Source: Gammaproteobacteria bacterium (GTDB lineage Bacteria > Pseudomonadota > Gammaproteobacteria > Burkholderiales > Burkholderiaceae_C). From it: a stretch of DNA of 38,614 nucleotides. This document shows, piece after piece, positions 18,115-29,189 of this stretch (within the stretch, counting starts at the first letter, position 1; every line of letters starts with the position of its first letter). The notes under the pieces are model-generated. The model did not search any database. It was given only the letters and a program-made list of their open reading frames with translations, and was not told where the DNA came from. Location: positions 1-38,614 of the forward strand of contig JANYHL010000008.1 in the NCBI GenBank assembly GCA_025359085.1, in the 5' to 3' direction. The translations under genes and the position numbers were made by a program.

Positions 18115-20538
18115 TTGAAGATACGCTTGCAGATCAACGGCTTGCTTGTCATAGCGACCGTCCTTATTTCAGTTGCCGTTGTCATGACGGTGATGTCGGT
18201 GCGCGATGTGGAGCAGACAACGAGTGACATCAATGCCGTCGAGGATTTGATCGATAGCGCCTCGCAGTTGCGTCAGGTGGCAGTAGAGACTGTCTTGTTT
18301 CATGAGGTGCGTAGCCAGGATCAATGGCAGCGCAAGATCGCCAGTGTCACCAGTGAGATTGACCACATGCGCATCACGACGCCTCGTGAAAAAGCGAATT
18401 TCGAGAGCATCCGCAAGAAGATTGAATTAATGCAAATCATCTATCCGCGACTGACCGGTGGAACGGGTGCGACCCTGCCCAGAGCCGCCACCTCCCGGTC
18501 AGAGCTTGAGGTGGCCAGGGAGACGCGCGCCGTTGCATCACTCTTGACGGTGACCCAGGAGGTCATCGATATTGGACATGAACTGATTCGCGGCAATCGG
18601 GAGCAAGCGAAGACGGCCTTTCGCAGTATGCAAGTGTCGATTGGGCTGATCATCCTGGCCATGGGGGCACTCATCGCTTTTGTCTGGCTTCTTGTCAGCC
18701 GTCGCATCCTGCAACCTTTGCGCATTTTTGAACAAGGCACCAAGCAATTGGCGGCAGGCAACTACAGGCACCGTCTGAAGTTGACCCAGCACGATGAAAT
18801 TGGCGACCTGGCGGCCGCGTTCGATGCCATGATCGTGCGCGTCGAGGCAGCCGCGCTGGACCTTGAAAAACACCGCGACAGTCTGGCAGAAGTGGTGCTC
18901 TCCAGAACCACCGAACTGTTGAAAGCAAAGGACGCCGCCGAAGCGCTCTCGCAGTACGCCCGCAGTCTGATTGAAGCAAGTCTGGACCCCTTGGTCACCA
19001 TCAGCGCGCAAGGCAAGATCACCGACGTGAATGAGGCTTCCGTGCAGGCGACCGGTGTGCCGCGCGAGCAGCTTATCGGCACCGACTTCTCAAATTATTT
19101 CACCGAGCCTGAGCAAGCGCGCATCGGCTATCAGAAGGTCTTCTCGGAGGGCTTGGTGCGCGACTACCCGCTCGCCATCCGTCAAACGACGGGCCGGATC
19201 ATGGATGTGCTCTACAACGCCGCTGTTTACACGGACCTCAAGGGCCAGGTCCTTGGCGTGTTGGCCGCAGCGCGCGACATCACTGAGCGCAAACGCTTGG
19301 ATCAGGTGCTGCATGAGAAAAGCGCAGAGCTTGAGCGCGCCACGGCCGCGGCGGAAAAAGCGAACCTTGGAAAATCAGACTTTCTCTCCAGCATGAGTCA
19401 TGAGTTGCGCACGCCGCTCAACGCCATCCTCGGTTTTGCCCAGTTGATTGAGTCCGATTCGCCGGCGCCGACTCCGAATCAGAAACGAAGCCTCGACCAG
19501 ATTCTCAATGCGGGTTGGTATCTGCTGGAGCTGATCAACGAGATCCTCGATCTGGCGCAGATCGAATCGGGCAAGACCACGTTGTCGCTGGAGCCGGTCT
19601 CGCTGGTCGAAGTCATGAGCGAATGTCGCGCCATGGTCGGGCCACAGGCCAGCAAGCGCGGTGTCGACATGACGTTGGCACCACTTGACTCGACCTATTT
19701 CATCGAGGCCGATCGAACCCGGATGAAACAGGTTCTGATTAACCTTCTTTCAAATGCAATCAAGTACAACCAGCCGGGTGGCGCGGTCATCATGGCGGGC
19801 GCCCTGGTGGCCCCAGATTCGATTCGTATCAGCATTCAGGATACCGGCGTTGGACTGACGCCGGAACAGCTGACGCAGCTTTTTCAGCCTTTCAATCGTC
19901 TCGGCAGGGAGTCCGGCCTGGAGGAAGGCACGGGCATCGGCCTGGTCGTGACCAAGCGGCTGGTCGAGCTGATGGGGGGCACCATTGGCGTGGACAGCGC
20001 CGTCGGGGTGGGGAGTGTGTTCTGGATCGATTTCAAGTTGACGACTGCACCTCCGCTGGCCCGTCAAGATGCCGAGCATGCGATGCTGGCGCGACCGCAG
20101 GTGTCGGGGGGCACGCCGCTGCGTACCCTGCTTTATGTGGAAGACAACCCGGCTAACCTGAAACTGATTGAGCAACTCGTGGCCCGCCGCTCCGACCTTC
20201 GGATGTTGAGCGCGGCGGACGGTAATATCGGCATCGAGTTTGCGCGCACCTATAGGCCGGACGTGATTCTGATGGACATCAACCTGCCGGGCATCAGCGG
20301 GCTCGAAGCCATGAAAGTCCTGCGCGCCGACCCTTTGACGGCGCATATTCCAATCATCGCATTCAGCGCCAACGCGCTGCCCCGCGACATCGAGAAGGGC
20401 CTTGCGGCTGGCTTTTTCGGCTATCTGACCAAGCCCATCAAGCCCATCAAGCTCGACGAGTTCATGGATAATTTGGACTTGGCACTGAAATCTTCAGCAA
20501 CGGGCTTGAACCCCGCCACGACGAAGGAATCGACATGA
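18115..20538 (+). CDS. Hybrid sensor histidine kinase with HAMP, PAS and receiver domains
   Basis: Inner-membrane signalling kinase of 807 residues. Order: TM1 (about 8-28), a largely helical periplasmic region (29-172), TM2 (173-195), HAMP (about 196-248), a coiled linker, PAS (about 283-390, ending in AARDITERKRL), HisKA with the phospho-acceptor H429 in SHELRTPLNAIL, HATPase with N547, DTGVG (576-580) and GTGIGL (605-610), and a C-terminal receiver with phospho-acceptor D721 and K773. The start is TTG at 18115, with AGGAG at 18105-18109 overlapping the stop of the binding-protein gene, so translation is probably coupled. There is no DNA-binding output or Hpt domain, and no separate regulator gene follows. 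The downstream partner is unknown. Confidence 0.92.
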   Translation: MKIRLQINGLLVIATVLISVAVVMTVMSVRDVEQTTSDINAVEDLIDSASQLRQVAVETVLFHEVRSQDQWQRKIASVTSEIDHMRITTPREKANFESIRKKIELMQIIYPRLTGGTGATLPRAATSRSELEVARETRAVASLLTVTQEVIDIGHELIRGNREQAKTAFRSMQVSIGLIILAMGALIAFVWLLVSRRILQPLRIFEQGTKQLAAGNYRHRLKLTQHDEIGDLAAAFDAMIVRVEAAALDLEKHRDSLAEVVLSRTTELLKAKDAAEALSQYARSLIEASLDPLVTISAQGKITDVNEASVQATGVPREQLIGTDFSNYFTEPEQARIGYQKVFSEGLVRDYPLAIRQTTGRIMDVLYNAAVYTDLKGQVLGVLAAARDITERKRLDQVLHEKSAELERATAAAEKANLGKSDFLSSMSHELRTPLNAILGFAQLIESDSPAPTPNQKRSLDQILNAGWYLLELINEILDLAQIESGKTTLSLEPVSLVEVMSECRAMVGPQASKRGVDMTLAPLDSTYFIEADRTRMKQVLINLLSNAIKYNQPGGAVIMAGALVAPDSIRISIQDTGVGLTPEQLTQLFQPFNRLGRESGLEEGTGIGLVVTKRLVELMGGTIGVDSAVGVGSVFWIDFKLTTAPPLARQDAEHAMLARPQVSGGTPLRTLLYVEDNPANLKLIEQLVARRSDLRMLSAADGNIGIEFARTYRPDVILMDINLPGISGLEAMKVLRADPLTAHIPIIAFSANALPRDIEKGLAAGFFGYLTKPIKPIKLDEFMDNLDLALKSSATGLNPATTKEST

Positions 20539-21151
20539 GGGATGTTGAACACGATGTTGACAGACCGTTTTCATGAAAATTCCCGGTGCTCCGACAAATC
20601 GAAATATATCTACTAGCGTTTTGACACGCTCTCGGTCAAGGCGTGACTGTGGTTTGAAGTCGCGGTGTACACGGTCTCGCTGCCTTCGAACCGGTCAGCC
20701 GGGAAAAGTGATATCTTCAGCCAAATGACAGCTCCCATGTGGCAGACACCACCGACGAATGACGGTTTCTTGCCAATGTGAAGGGCTGCTTTGGCCCCCG
20801 CACTGAGTGCCAGCCATTTTTGGCGAATGGCCGGTGCGTGTCTTGTGGAGTCAGCCACTTTTCTCCGAAGCTGACGGTCAACGTTGTACGTCAACAATGG
20901 AGCGAAACCTAATTCGTATTTGTGCGGCGAAGCCGACGGTCACGATGGGCAGCTTTACGGAAGTCCAATTTGGCATTTTTTGCCGTGCCACTTTGCCATG
21001 GGGTGGCCTGATTTAATTGATGGATCAGCTAATTGACAAAGGAAACCCGCTACGAGGGCGGGTTGTCAGAAAAACCGCAACAATCCAATATGAATTAGCA
21101 CGGCCCTTGGCTGGCATAAGCCCACGTTAGCAGCGCACGCCAGCCCCAGAA
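20539..21151. other. Intergenic stretch inside the island, no intact gene
   Basis: About 610 bases between the kinase and the DUF4148 gene. It contains AGCTGACGGTC (20869-20879) and GCGGCGAAGCCGACGGTC (20924-20941), which share modules with 16848-16869 before the binding-protein gene. It also contains the DUF4148 terminator at 21044-21064. A 94-codon minus-strand frame (20613-20897) has no recognisable content. I see no RNA gene or transposase. Confidence 0.55.
21034..21064 (-). terminator. Rho-independent terminator of the DUF4148 gene
   Basis: On the minus strand AACCCGC-N7-GCGGGTT (21064-21044) forms a 7-bp GC-rich stem followed by TTCCTTTGTC. It lies about 90 bases past the stop of the DUF4148 gene. 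The tail is only moderately T-rich. Confidence 0.55.
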
Positions 21152-21616
21152 TCACACGGCCGAATGCATATTCGGATGCAATTCGTTGCACTTCCCGCCG
21201 ACCTCACCGCCGACCATGAAGTCGCCAGTGCGAAGGGCTTGGGCAAGCTCGGCCTTGACCTGCTCCCGCGTAACGCCAGCTTGCACTTGCTTGGCTGGGT
21301 AGCGGCTCGGATACAACTCGTTGAGTTTGACGCCGGCTTCGTTGCTGGCCACGATGTCACCGCTGCGGGTCGCCTGGGCGAGTTCCGCTGTGACCTGTTC
21401 GCGAGTGATGCTTGACTGCACTTGCTTGGCCGGATAGCGGTTCGGGTACAACTCGTTGAGTTTGAGGCCGCTCTCCCCGCCACCCATGATGTCGCCGCTG
21501 CGAACCGCTTGAGCGTATTCGGCCTGGACTTGTTCACGCGTCACTCCGGCGAAACTGGTGCTGGCGACCAAAGTGGAAGCGAGAACAATTGCGATGGCTG
21601 TAAAGTTGGTTTTCAT
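21152..21616 (-). CDS. Secreted DUF4148 protein with three tandem repeats
   Basis: Small exported protein of unknown function; DUF4148 proteins are common in Burkholderiales. From the ATG at 21616 (MKTNFTAIAIVLAS) it has 154 residues, with a signal peptide probably cut after STSFA. The mature part is three copies of a 45-residue unit: TREQVQAEYAQAVRSGDI..., TREQVTAELAQATRSGDI... and TREQVKAELAQALRTGDF.... The first two end in KLNELYPxRYPAKQVQ. The third is degenerate (GGKCNELHPNMHSAV) and truncated. GAAAGGAA precedes the ATG at good spacing, which favours it over a TTG five codons upstream. It is transcribed alone, with its own terminator. Confidence 0.85.
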   Translation of the reverse strand: MKTNFTAIAIVLASTLVASTSFAGVTREQVQAEYAQAVRSGDIMGGGESGLKLNELYPNRYPAKQVQSSITREQVTAELAQATRSGDIVASNEAGVKLNELYPSRYPAKQVQAGVTREQVKAELAQALRTGDFMVGGEVGGKCNELHPNMHSAV

Positions 21617-21842
21617 GATGATTCCTTTCAATGTCTGTTAAAGATTGCCGGGCAGGTCGGTCATCATGGTGTACCTTCTTGTCCAGTGTCTATCGCTTCA
21701 TCGCGATATGAGTGAACTATAGAAAGCCAACCTCGACGGAAGTATGACCGGCAAATTACAAAGTGGTCAGTAATTTGTCTTGCTGCGCCAACGGTAGTCA
21801 CAGTCCTTCCATAGTTGTGCCTAGATTGTGGATTTGAATGCC

Positions 21843-21863
21843 ACATTTTGGTGACCAAAATGT
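21843..21863. promoter_or_regulatory. 21-base palindrome, candidate operator
   Basis: ACATTTTGGT-g-ACCAAAATGT: perfect 10-base arms around a single central base. It lies about 230 bases upstream of the DUF4148 start, in AT-rich sequence. This length and symmetry are typical of a dimeric repressor site, but no regulator gene is adjacent. Confidence 0.5.
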
Positions 21864-21992
21864 CAACACCAATGTCAGGTTTGGAGGAGGCAGATCGCAA
21901 ATCTCTACGTCGCCTGAGTGTCTTTTGGGGTCGACGAGAAGTGGACTTCATCGCGCCATCGGTCTGTCTTGGAGTGCTTAGCAGTGACGGGT

Positions 21993-22058
21993 TTAATTTA
22001 TAGAAAATCAGGCTCTAGACCCCGCAGAATAAGCGCAGTAAGCTACTTATTTAATAGC
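21993..22058 (-). repeat. Dispersed repeat, copy D, right flank of the island
   Basis: Inverted copy with AAAATCAGGCTCTAGACCCC and GCTACTTATTTAATAGC. It ends 7 bases before the purT stop codon, the same spacing as copy C to the purT relic. Confidence 0.8.
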
Positions 22059-22065
22059 AAATAAC

Positions 22066-23337
<1,272 letters not shown>

Positions 23338-23384
23338 TCAAAAGTGGGCAGATTGACACATCGTAGTGGGAGACAATCACGCCC

Positions 23385-24308
23385 ATGAATGATTCAATTT
23401 TATCGGTGCAACACCTGGTCAAACGCTACGGCGATGCCACCGTGGTGAGCGATATGTCGTTTGACATCGCACCGGGTGAGTGCCTGGGCGTGATCGGCCC
23501 CAACGGCGCGGGCAAAACCACCACCATTCGCATGTGTTTGGGTCTGACCGTGCCGGATGAGGGGCAGGTCACCGCGTTTGGCCTGCAAATGCCTGCCGAG
23601 GCGCTGGCGATCAAGGCGCAGTTGGGCGTGGTCAGCCAGATGGACACGCTCGACCCCGACTTTTCTTGTGCCGAGAACCTGCTGGTCTATGGCCGCTATT
23701 TCGGCATGAAAGACGCGCAAATTCGTGAACGCGTGCCAGCGCTGCTGCAGTTTGCTTCTCTGACCCACAAGGCCAACGCCAAGCCGGGTGAACTCTCGGG
23801 CGGCATGAAGCGACGCCTGAGCCTGGCGCGCGCGCTGGTCAACAACCCGCGTCTGCTGCTGCTGGACGAGCCCACCACCGGCCTGGACCCGCAGGCGCGC
23901 CACCTGATGTGGGAGCGCCTGCAGTTGCTGCTGGCTGAGGGTAAATCGATTTTGCTGACCACCCACTTCATGGACGAGGCCGAGCGCCTGTGCCACCGGC
24001 TGCTGGTGGTGGACCATGGCAAAAAAATTGCCGAGGGGGCGCCGCGCGATTTGATTGCCCAGTATCTGGAGCCCGATGTGGTGGAGGTGTTTGGCGCCGG
24101 GGCGCAGGCGCTGGCGGACTCGCCGCTCAAAGCCCTGGCGGCGCGCACGGAGGTAAGTGGGGAAACGGTGTTTTTCTATACGGCCGATGCCCAGCCGCTG
24201 TTGCAGGGCCTGACCGCTTACCCGCAGTTGCGCACGCTGCACCGCCCGGCCAATCTGGAAGATTTGTTTCTCAAACTCACTGGCCGCCAGATCAGGGAGG
24301 ACGCATGA
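23385..24308 (+). CDS. ABC transporter ATP-binding protein, NodI family
   Basis: ATPase subunit of an ABC-2-type exporter. The 307-residue protein has Walker A GPNGAGKT (38-45), the signature LSGGMKRR (137-144), Walker B LLLLDEP (157-163) and the H-loop histidine H194 in TTHFMDEAE. The C-terminal extension (from about residue 230) is the variable domain typical of NodI and DrrA-type ATPases. Its stop overlaps the start of the permease gene in an ATGA, so the two form a single exporter. NodI/NodJ homologues export lipo-chitin oligosaccharides in rhizobia, but in non-nodulating betaproteobacteria the substrate is unknown. The name reflects family only. Confidence 0.9.
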   Translation: MNDSILSVQHLVKRYGDATVVSDMSFDIAPGECLGVIGPNGAGKTTTIRMCLGLTVPDEGQVTAFGLQMPAEALAIKAQLGVVSQMDTLDPDFSCAENLLVYGRYFGMKDAQIRERVPALLQFASLTHKANAKPGELSGGMKRRLSLARALVNNPRLLLLDEPTTGLDPQARHLMWERLQLLLAEGKSILLTTHFMDEAERLCHRLLVVDHGKKIAEGAPRDLIAQYLEPDVVEVFGAGAQALADSPLKALAARTEVSGETVFFYTADAQPLLQGLTAYPQLRTLHRPANLEDLFLKLTGRQIREDA

Positions 24309-25126
24309 GCACTCCAACGAACCCCCCCATGAATCAATCAGTCTGGCGCGCGCCCGAGCTGTCGTGGCGCTGGTGGCCGGTCTTTCTGCGCAACCTGCTG
24401 GTCTGGCGCAAGCTGGCCATTCCCAGTCTGGTGGGCAATATTGCCGAACCCCTGATGTGGCTGGTCGCCTTTGGCTACGGCATGGGCGCGCTGGTCGGCA
24501 AGGTCAGCGTGGACGGCACGCCGGTGCCCTACATCTTGTTTCTGGCCAGCGGCTCGATCTGCATGAGCGCCATGCAGGCGGCCAGTTTTGAGGCGCTGTA
24601 CTCGGCGTTTTCGCGCATGCATGTGCAAAAAACCTGGGACGGTATCATGAACGCGCCGGTGAATCTGGACGACATCGTGCTGGCCGAGATGTTGTGGGCC
24701 GCGTTCAAGGCGCTGTTTACCGTGACGGCCATTCTGGGTGTGATGCTGGTCCTGGGCATCAGCTATTCACCCAAATTACTGTTGGCGTGGCCGGTGCTGC
24801 TGGGCGTGTGCATCACCTTCAGTTGCCTGGCGCTGATCTTCAACGCGCTGGCCAAGGGCTACGACTTTTTCACCTACTATTTCACGCTGTTTCTGACACC
24901 CATGATGTTCTTGAGCGGCATTTTTTTCCCGCTGGAGCAATTGCCTGAGGTGGTGCGCCTGATCTCAAGCTGGCTGCCGCTGACCAACGCGGTGGCGTTG
25001 GTGCGTCCGCTGTTCATGGACCAGTGGCCCGTCCACTGGTTGCGCCCGGTGGCGGTGCTGACGGCCTATGCCGTGGGCGGATTCTGGCTGGCGCTGGCGC
25101 TGACGCGCAAGCGCTTTCGGGGGTAG
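24305..25126 (+). CDS. ABC-2-type permease, NodJ family
   Basis: Membrane subunit of the exporter with the NodI-like ATPase. From the ATG at 24305, which overlaps the upstream stop as ATGA, the protein has 273 residues and about six membrane segments. Family blocks include VWRKLAIPSLVGNIAEPLM, FGYGMGALVG, YILFLASGSICMSAMQ and the FLSGIFFPLEQLPEVV loop near the C-terminus. The ATPase plus single permease arrangement suggests a homodimeric membrane channel. The transported molecule cannot be predicted. Confidence 0.9.
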   Translation: MSTPTNPPMNQSVWRAPELSWRWWPVFLRNLLVWRKLAIPSLVGNIAEPLMWLVAFGYGMGALVGKVSVDGTPVPYILFLASGSICMSAMQAASFEALYSAFSRMHVQKTWDGIMNAPVNLDDIVLAEMLWAAFKALFTVTAILGVMLVLGISYSPKLLLAWPVLLGVCITFSCLALIFNALAKGYDFFTYYFTLFLTPMMFLSGIFFPLEQLPEVVRLISSWLPLTNAVALVRPLFMDQWPVHWLRPVAVLTAYAVGGFWLALALTRKRFRG

Positions 25127-25243
25127 TCATGTTCGGACCTCATCATGACGTTGCGTCCCGCTTCTTCCAGTCTTCGCCCTTGTGACGCTTTGGTTCAGCG
25201 TGGCGGCGTCTGTTCTGCACTTCGAGATTTGTCGAATTTCTCG

Positions 25244-25309
25244 AGCTATTAAATTAATAGCTTCTTACGCATGCGACACGGGGGCTGAAGTCAGATTTCT
25301 TATGAATAT
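25244..25309 (+). repeat. Dispersed repeat, copy E
   Basis: Begins with the near-perfect palindrome AGCTATTAAATTAATAGCT, then CTTACGC, a CACGGGGGCTGA core and an AT-rich end. Its last bases cover the stop codon (25302-25300) and final codons of the minus-strand DUF4143 gene. Confidence 0.75.
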
Positions 25310-26481
25310 CTGGCCAGTTCTGCCACCGCTGTGAGCGGATTCATCACATCAATCCCATCGCGCATCGGGTAAGACGCACCGACTGGCGCGATCAGCAGCT
25401 TGCGCGTGGCGCCAACGTCGCCGGCGGCCAGATGAAAACCTTTCGATACCGTAGGCGCTGACGAACGCTTGATTTCAATCACCCAGGTTTCCCCCTGGCG
25501 CATTGTCAGCACGAGGTCGGCCTCGGCTCCATGCGCGGTTCGGTAGAAGCTGGCGTCGGCGTGCGGCGCAGCGGCGAGCAGTTGTTCAATCACGAACCCC
25601 TCCCAGCTGGCGCCGGCAACCGGGTGACTCAGTACCGACTCCAGACGCTCCAAACCCAGCAGGGCATGGGTAATGCCGCTGTCACGCACATAGACCTTGG
25701 GGGCGCGCACCAGCCGCTTGCCAACATTGCCGTGCCAGGCGGGCAGACGACGCACCAGCATCAAATCGCACAGGATATCGATATAACGTGACACGGTCTG
25801 ACCACTTACGGCCAGCGCGGAGGCAAGTTGCGACTGGTTGAGCAAGCCGCCCTGCACATGGGCCAGCATGGTCCACAGACGGCGCAGCGTGGTGGCTGGC
25901 AGGCGCGGAACCAAAGCTGGAATGTCGCGCTCCAGATAGGTCGAGATGAACGCCTCGCGCCAGCGCAGGCTTTGCGCGTCTCCTTGCGCCAACCAGGACA
26001 AGGGGAAACCGCCGCGTACCCAGAGCGGATTAAGTTCAGTGACGGACGCATCGGTCGCAAGCACTTCGCGGGCCTGGAAAGGCGTGAGTTCGAGCTGCGC
26101 AACCCGTCCCGCCAGACTTTCACTGGTTTGCTTCAACAACACACCAGAGGCTGAGCCGAGCAGCAGGAACTGCCCCGCAGCCTCACCGCCCCGACGGCGA
26201 ATATCGATGACACCACGCAGCACGGCGAACAATTCGGGCATGCGCTGCACCTCGTCCAGGATGACCAGCCGATTGCGCTGGGCCAACAGAAAGGCCTCCG
26301 GGTCGTCCAGTTGCCGCTGGGCCGAAGGTAGCTCCAGGTCAAGATAAACGGCGTCGCCGCGCCGCGCCATTTCGGCCATGGCCAGGGTGGTTTTGCCCGC
26401 CTGACGCGGCCCGAGGAGCACCACTGCAGGAAACTGACCGAGCAGCGTTACCAGCTGATGTTGAATGAGGCGAGGATTCAT
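25300..26481 (-). CDS. AAA ATPase with DUF4143 C-terminal domain
   Basis: The 393-residue protein joins an N-terminal AAA_14 ATPase to a DUF4143 domain. Walker A is GPRQAGKT (24-31) and Walker B LVILDE (71-76), followed by the GSASGVLLKQTSESLAGRV sensor region and LTPFQAREV. The C-terminal part holds GAEADLVL and WVIEIKRS, which resemble the PD-(D/E)xK nuclease core. These proteins are common in accessory DNA across bacteria; a role in defence, DNA uptake or stress has been suggested but not settled, and I assign none. It stands alone between the exporter and the bkd operon. Its last codons and TAA come from repeat copy E, so the natural C-terminus may have been replaced. Confidence 0.85.
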   Translation of the reverse strand: MNPRLIQHQLVTLLGQFPAVVLLGPRQAGKTTLAMAEMARRGDAVYLDLELPSAQRQLDDPEAFLLAQRNRLVILDEVQRMPELFAVLRGVIDIRRRGGEAAGQFLLLGSASGVLLKQTSESLAGRVAQLELTPFQAREVLATDASVTELNPLWVRGGFPLSWLAQGDAQSLRWREAFISTYLERDIPALVPRLPATTLRRLWTMLAHVQGGLLNQSQLASALAVSGQTVSRYIDILCDLMLVRRLPAWHGNVGKRLVRAPKVYVRDSGITHALLGLERLESVLSHPVAGASWEGFVIEQLLAAAPHADASFYRTAHGAEADLVLTMRQGETWVIEIKRSSAPTVSKGFHLAAGDVGATRKLLIAPVGASYPMRDGIDVMNPLTAVAELARYS

Positions 26482-28148
<1,667 letters not shown>

Positions 28149-28150
28149 TC

Positions 28151-29188
28151 ATGACTGACGACACCTCTCTCAACAAAACCCCGATGACCATGATCCAGGC
28201 GCTGCGCTCCGCCATGGATGTGATGCTGGCGCGTGACCCGAACGTGGTCGTGTATGGCCAGGACGTCGGCTATTTTGGCGGCGTGTTCCGCTGCACCGAA
28301 GGGCTTCAGCACAAGTATGGCAACCAGCGCGTGTTTGATGCCCCCATTTCTGAAGGCGGCATCGTCGGCACGGCCGTCGGCATGGCCGCCTATGGCCTGC
28401 GCCCGGTGGTCGAAATCCAGTTTGCCGACTACGTTTACCCCGCCACCGACCAGATCGTCTCAGAAGCGGCGCGCTTGCGTTACCGTTCGGCCGGCGACTT
28501 TACCTGCCCGATGACGATTCGCATGCCGTGTGGCGGCGGTATCTACGGTGGCCAGACCCACAGCCAGAGCCCGGAGGCCATGTTCACCCAGGTCTGTGGC
28601 CTGCGCACCGTGATGCCGTCCAACCCGTATGACGCCAAGGGGTTGTTGATTGCCTCGATCGAGAACGACGACCCGGTCATTTTTCTGGAGCCCAAACGGC
28701 TCTACAACGGCCCGTTTGATGGCCACCACGAGCAGCCGGTGGTGCCTTGGTCCAAACACCCGCTGGGGCTGGTGCCCGACGGTTATTACACCGTGCCGCT
28801 GGACTCGGCGGCGGTGTTCCGGCCGGGGTCGGCGCTGACCGTGATCGCTTACGGCACCATGGTTTATGTGGCCGAAGCGGCGGCGAACGAAAGCGGCGTC
28901 GATGCCGAAATCATCGATCTGCGCAGTCTGTGGCCGCTGGACCTCGACACGCTGGTGGCGTCGGTCAAAAAAACCGGCCGCTGCGTGATCGTGCATGAGG
29001 CGACCCGCACCAACGGTCTGGGCGCTGAGCTGTCCGCGCTGATTCAGGAGCATTGCTTCTACCACCTGCAAGCCCCGATTGAGCGTGTGGCGGGCTGGGA
29101 CACCCCTTACCCGCACGCGCAGGAATGGGCCTATTTCCCCGGGCCAGCGCGGGTGGCCGCGGCGTTCAAACGTGTGCTGGAGGCCTGA
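28151..29188 (+). CDS. bkdA2: Branched-chain 2-oxoacid dehydrogenase E1 beta subunit
   Basis: Partner of the alpha subunit in the E1 heterotetramer; it supplies the transketolase-like pyrimidine-binding and C-terminal domains. The 345-residue protein contains MTMIQALRSAMDVML, VYGQDVGYFGGVFRCTEGL, APISEGGIVGTAVGMA, VEIQFADYVYPATDQIVSE and the C-terminal VIVHEATRTNGLGAEL. Length and order are normal for the family. It starts 2 bases after the alpha subunit stop and ends 1 base before the E2 start, so the three genes are very probably translated from one message. Confidence 0.94.
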   Translation: MTDDTSLNKTPMTMIQALRSAMDVMLARDPNVVVYGQDVGYFGGVFRCTEGLQHKYGNQRVFDAPISEGGIVGTAVGMAAYGLRPVVEIQFADYVYPATDQIVSEAARLRYRSAGDFTCPMTIRMPCGGGIYGGQTHSQSPEAMFTQVCGLRTVMPSNPYDAKGLLIASIENDDPVIFLEPKRLYNGPFDGHHEQPVVPWSKHPLGLVPDGYYTVPLDSAAVFRPGSALTVIAYGTMVYVAEAAANESGVDAEIIDLRSLWPLDLDTLVASVKKTGRCVIVHEATRTNGLGAELSALIQEHCFYHLQAPIERVAGWDTPYPHAQEWAYFPGPARVAAAFKRVLEA

Positions 29189-29189
29189 G

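Larger units (their letters stand above)
21617..22065. other. Right edge of the island: DUF4148 promoter region, palindrome and repeat
   Basis: About 450 bases without a convincing gene. It holds the upstream region of the DUF4148 gene, a 21-base palindrome (21843-21863) and the inverted repeat copy D (21993-22058). A 47-codon plus-strand frame starts in the palindrome (ATG about 21860) and ends inside copy D, so it could be a gene cut by the repeat, but I recognise nothing in it. Confidence 0.5.

Noticed and set aside
20613-20897. 94-codon minus-strand open frame downstream of the kinase
   Set aside because: It has no ribosome-binding site, homology or protein-like pattern, and it overlaps the repeat-like AGCTGACGGTC module.
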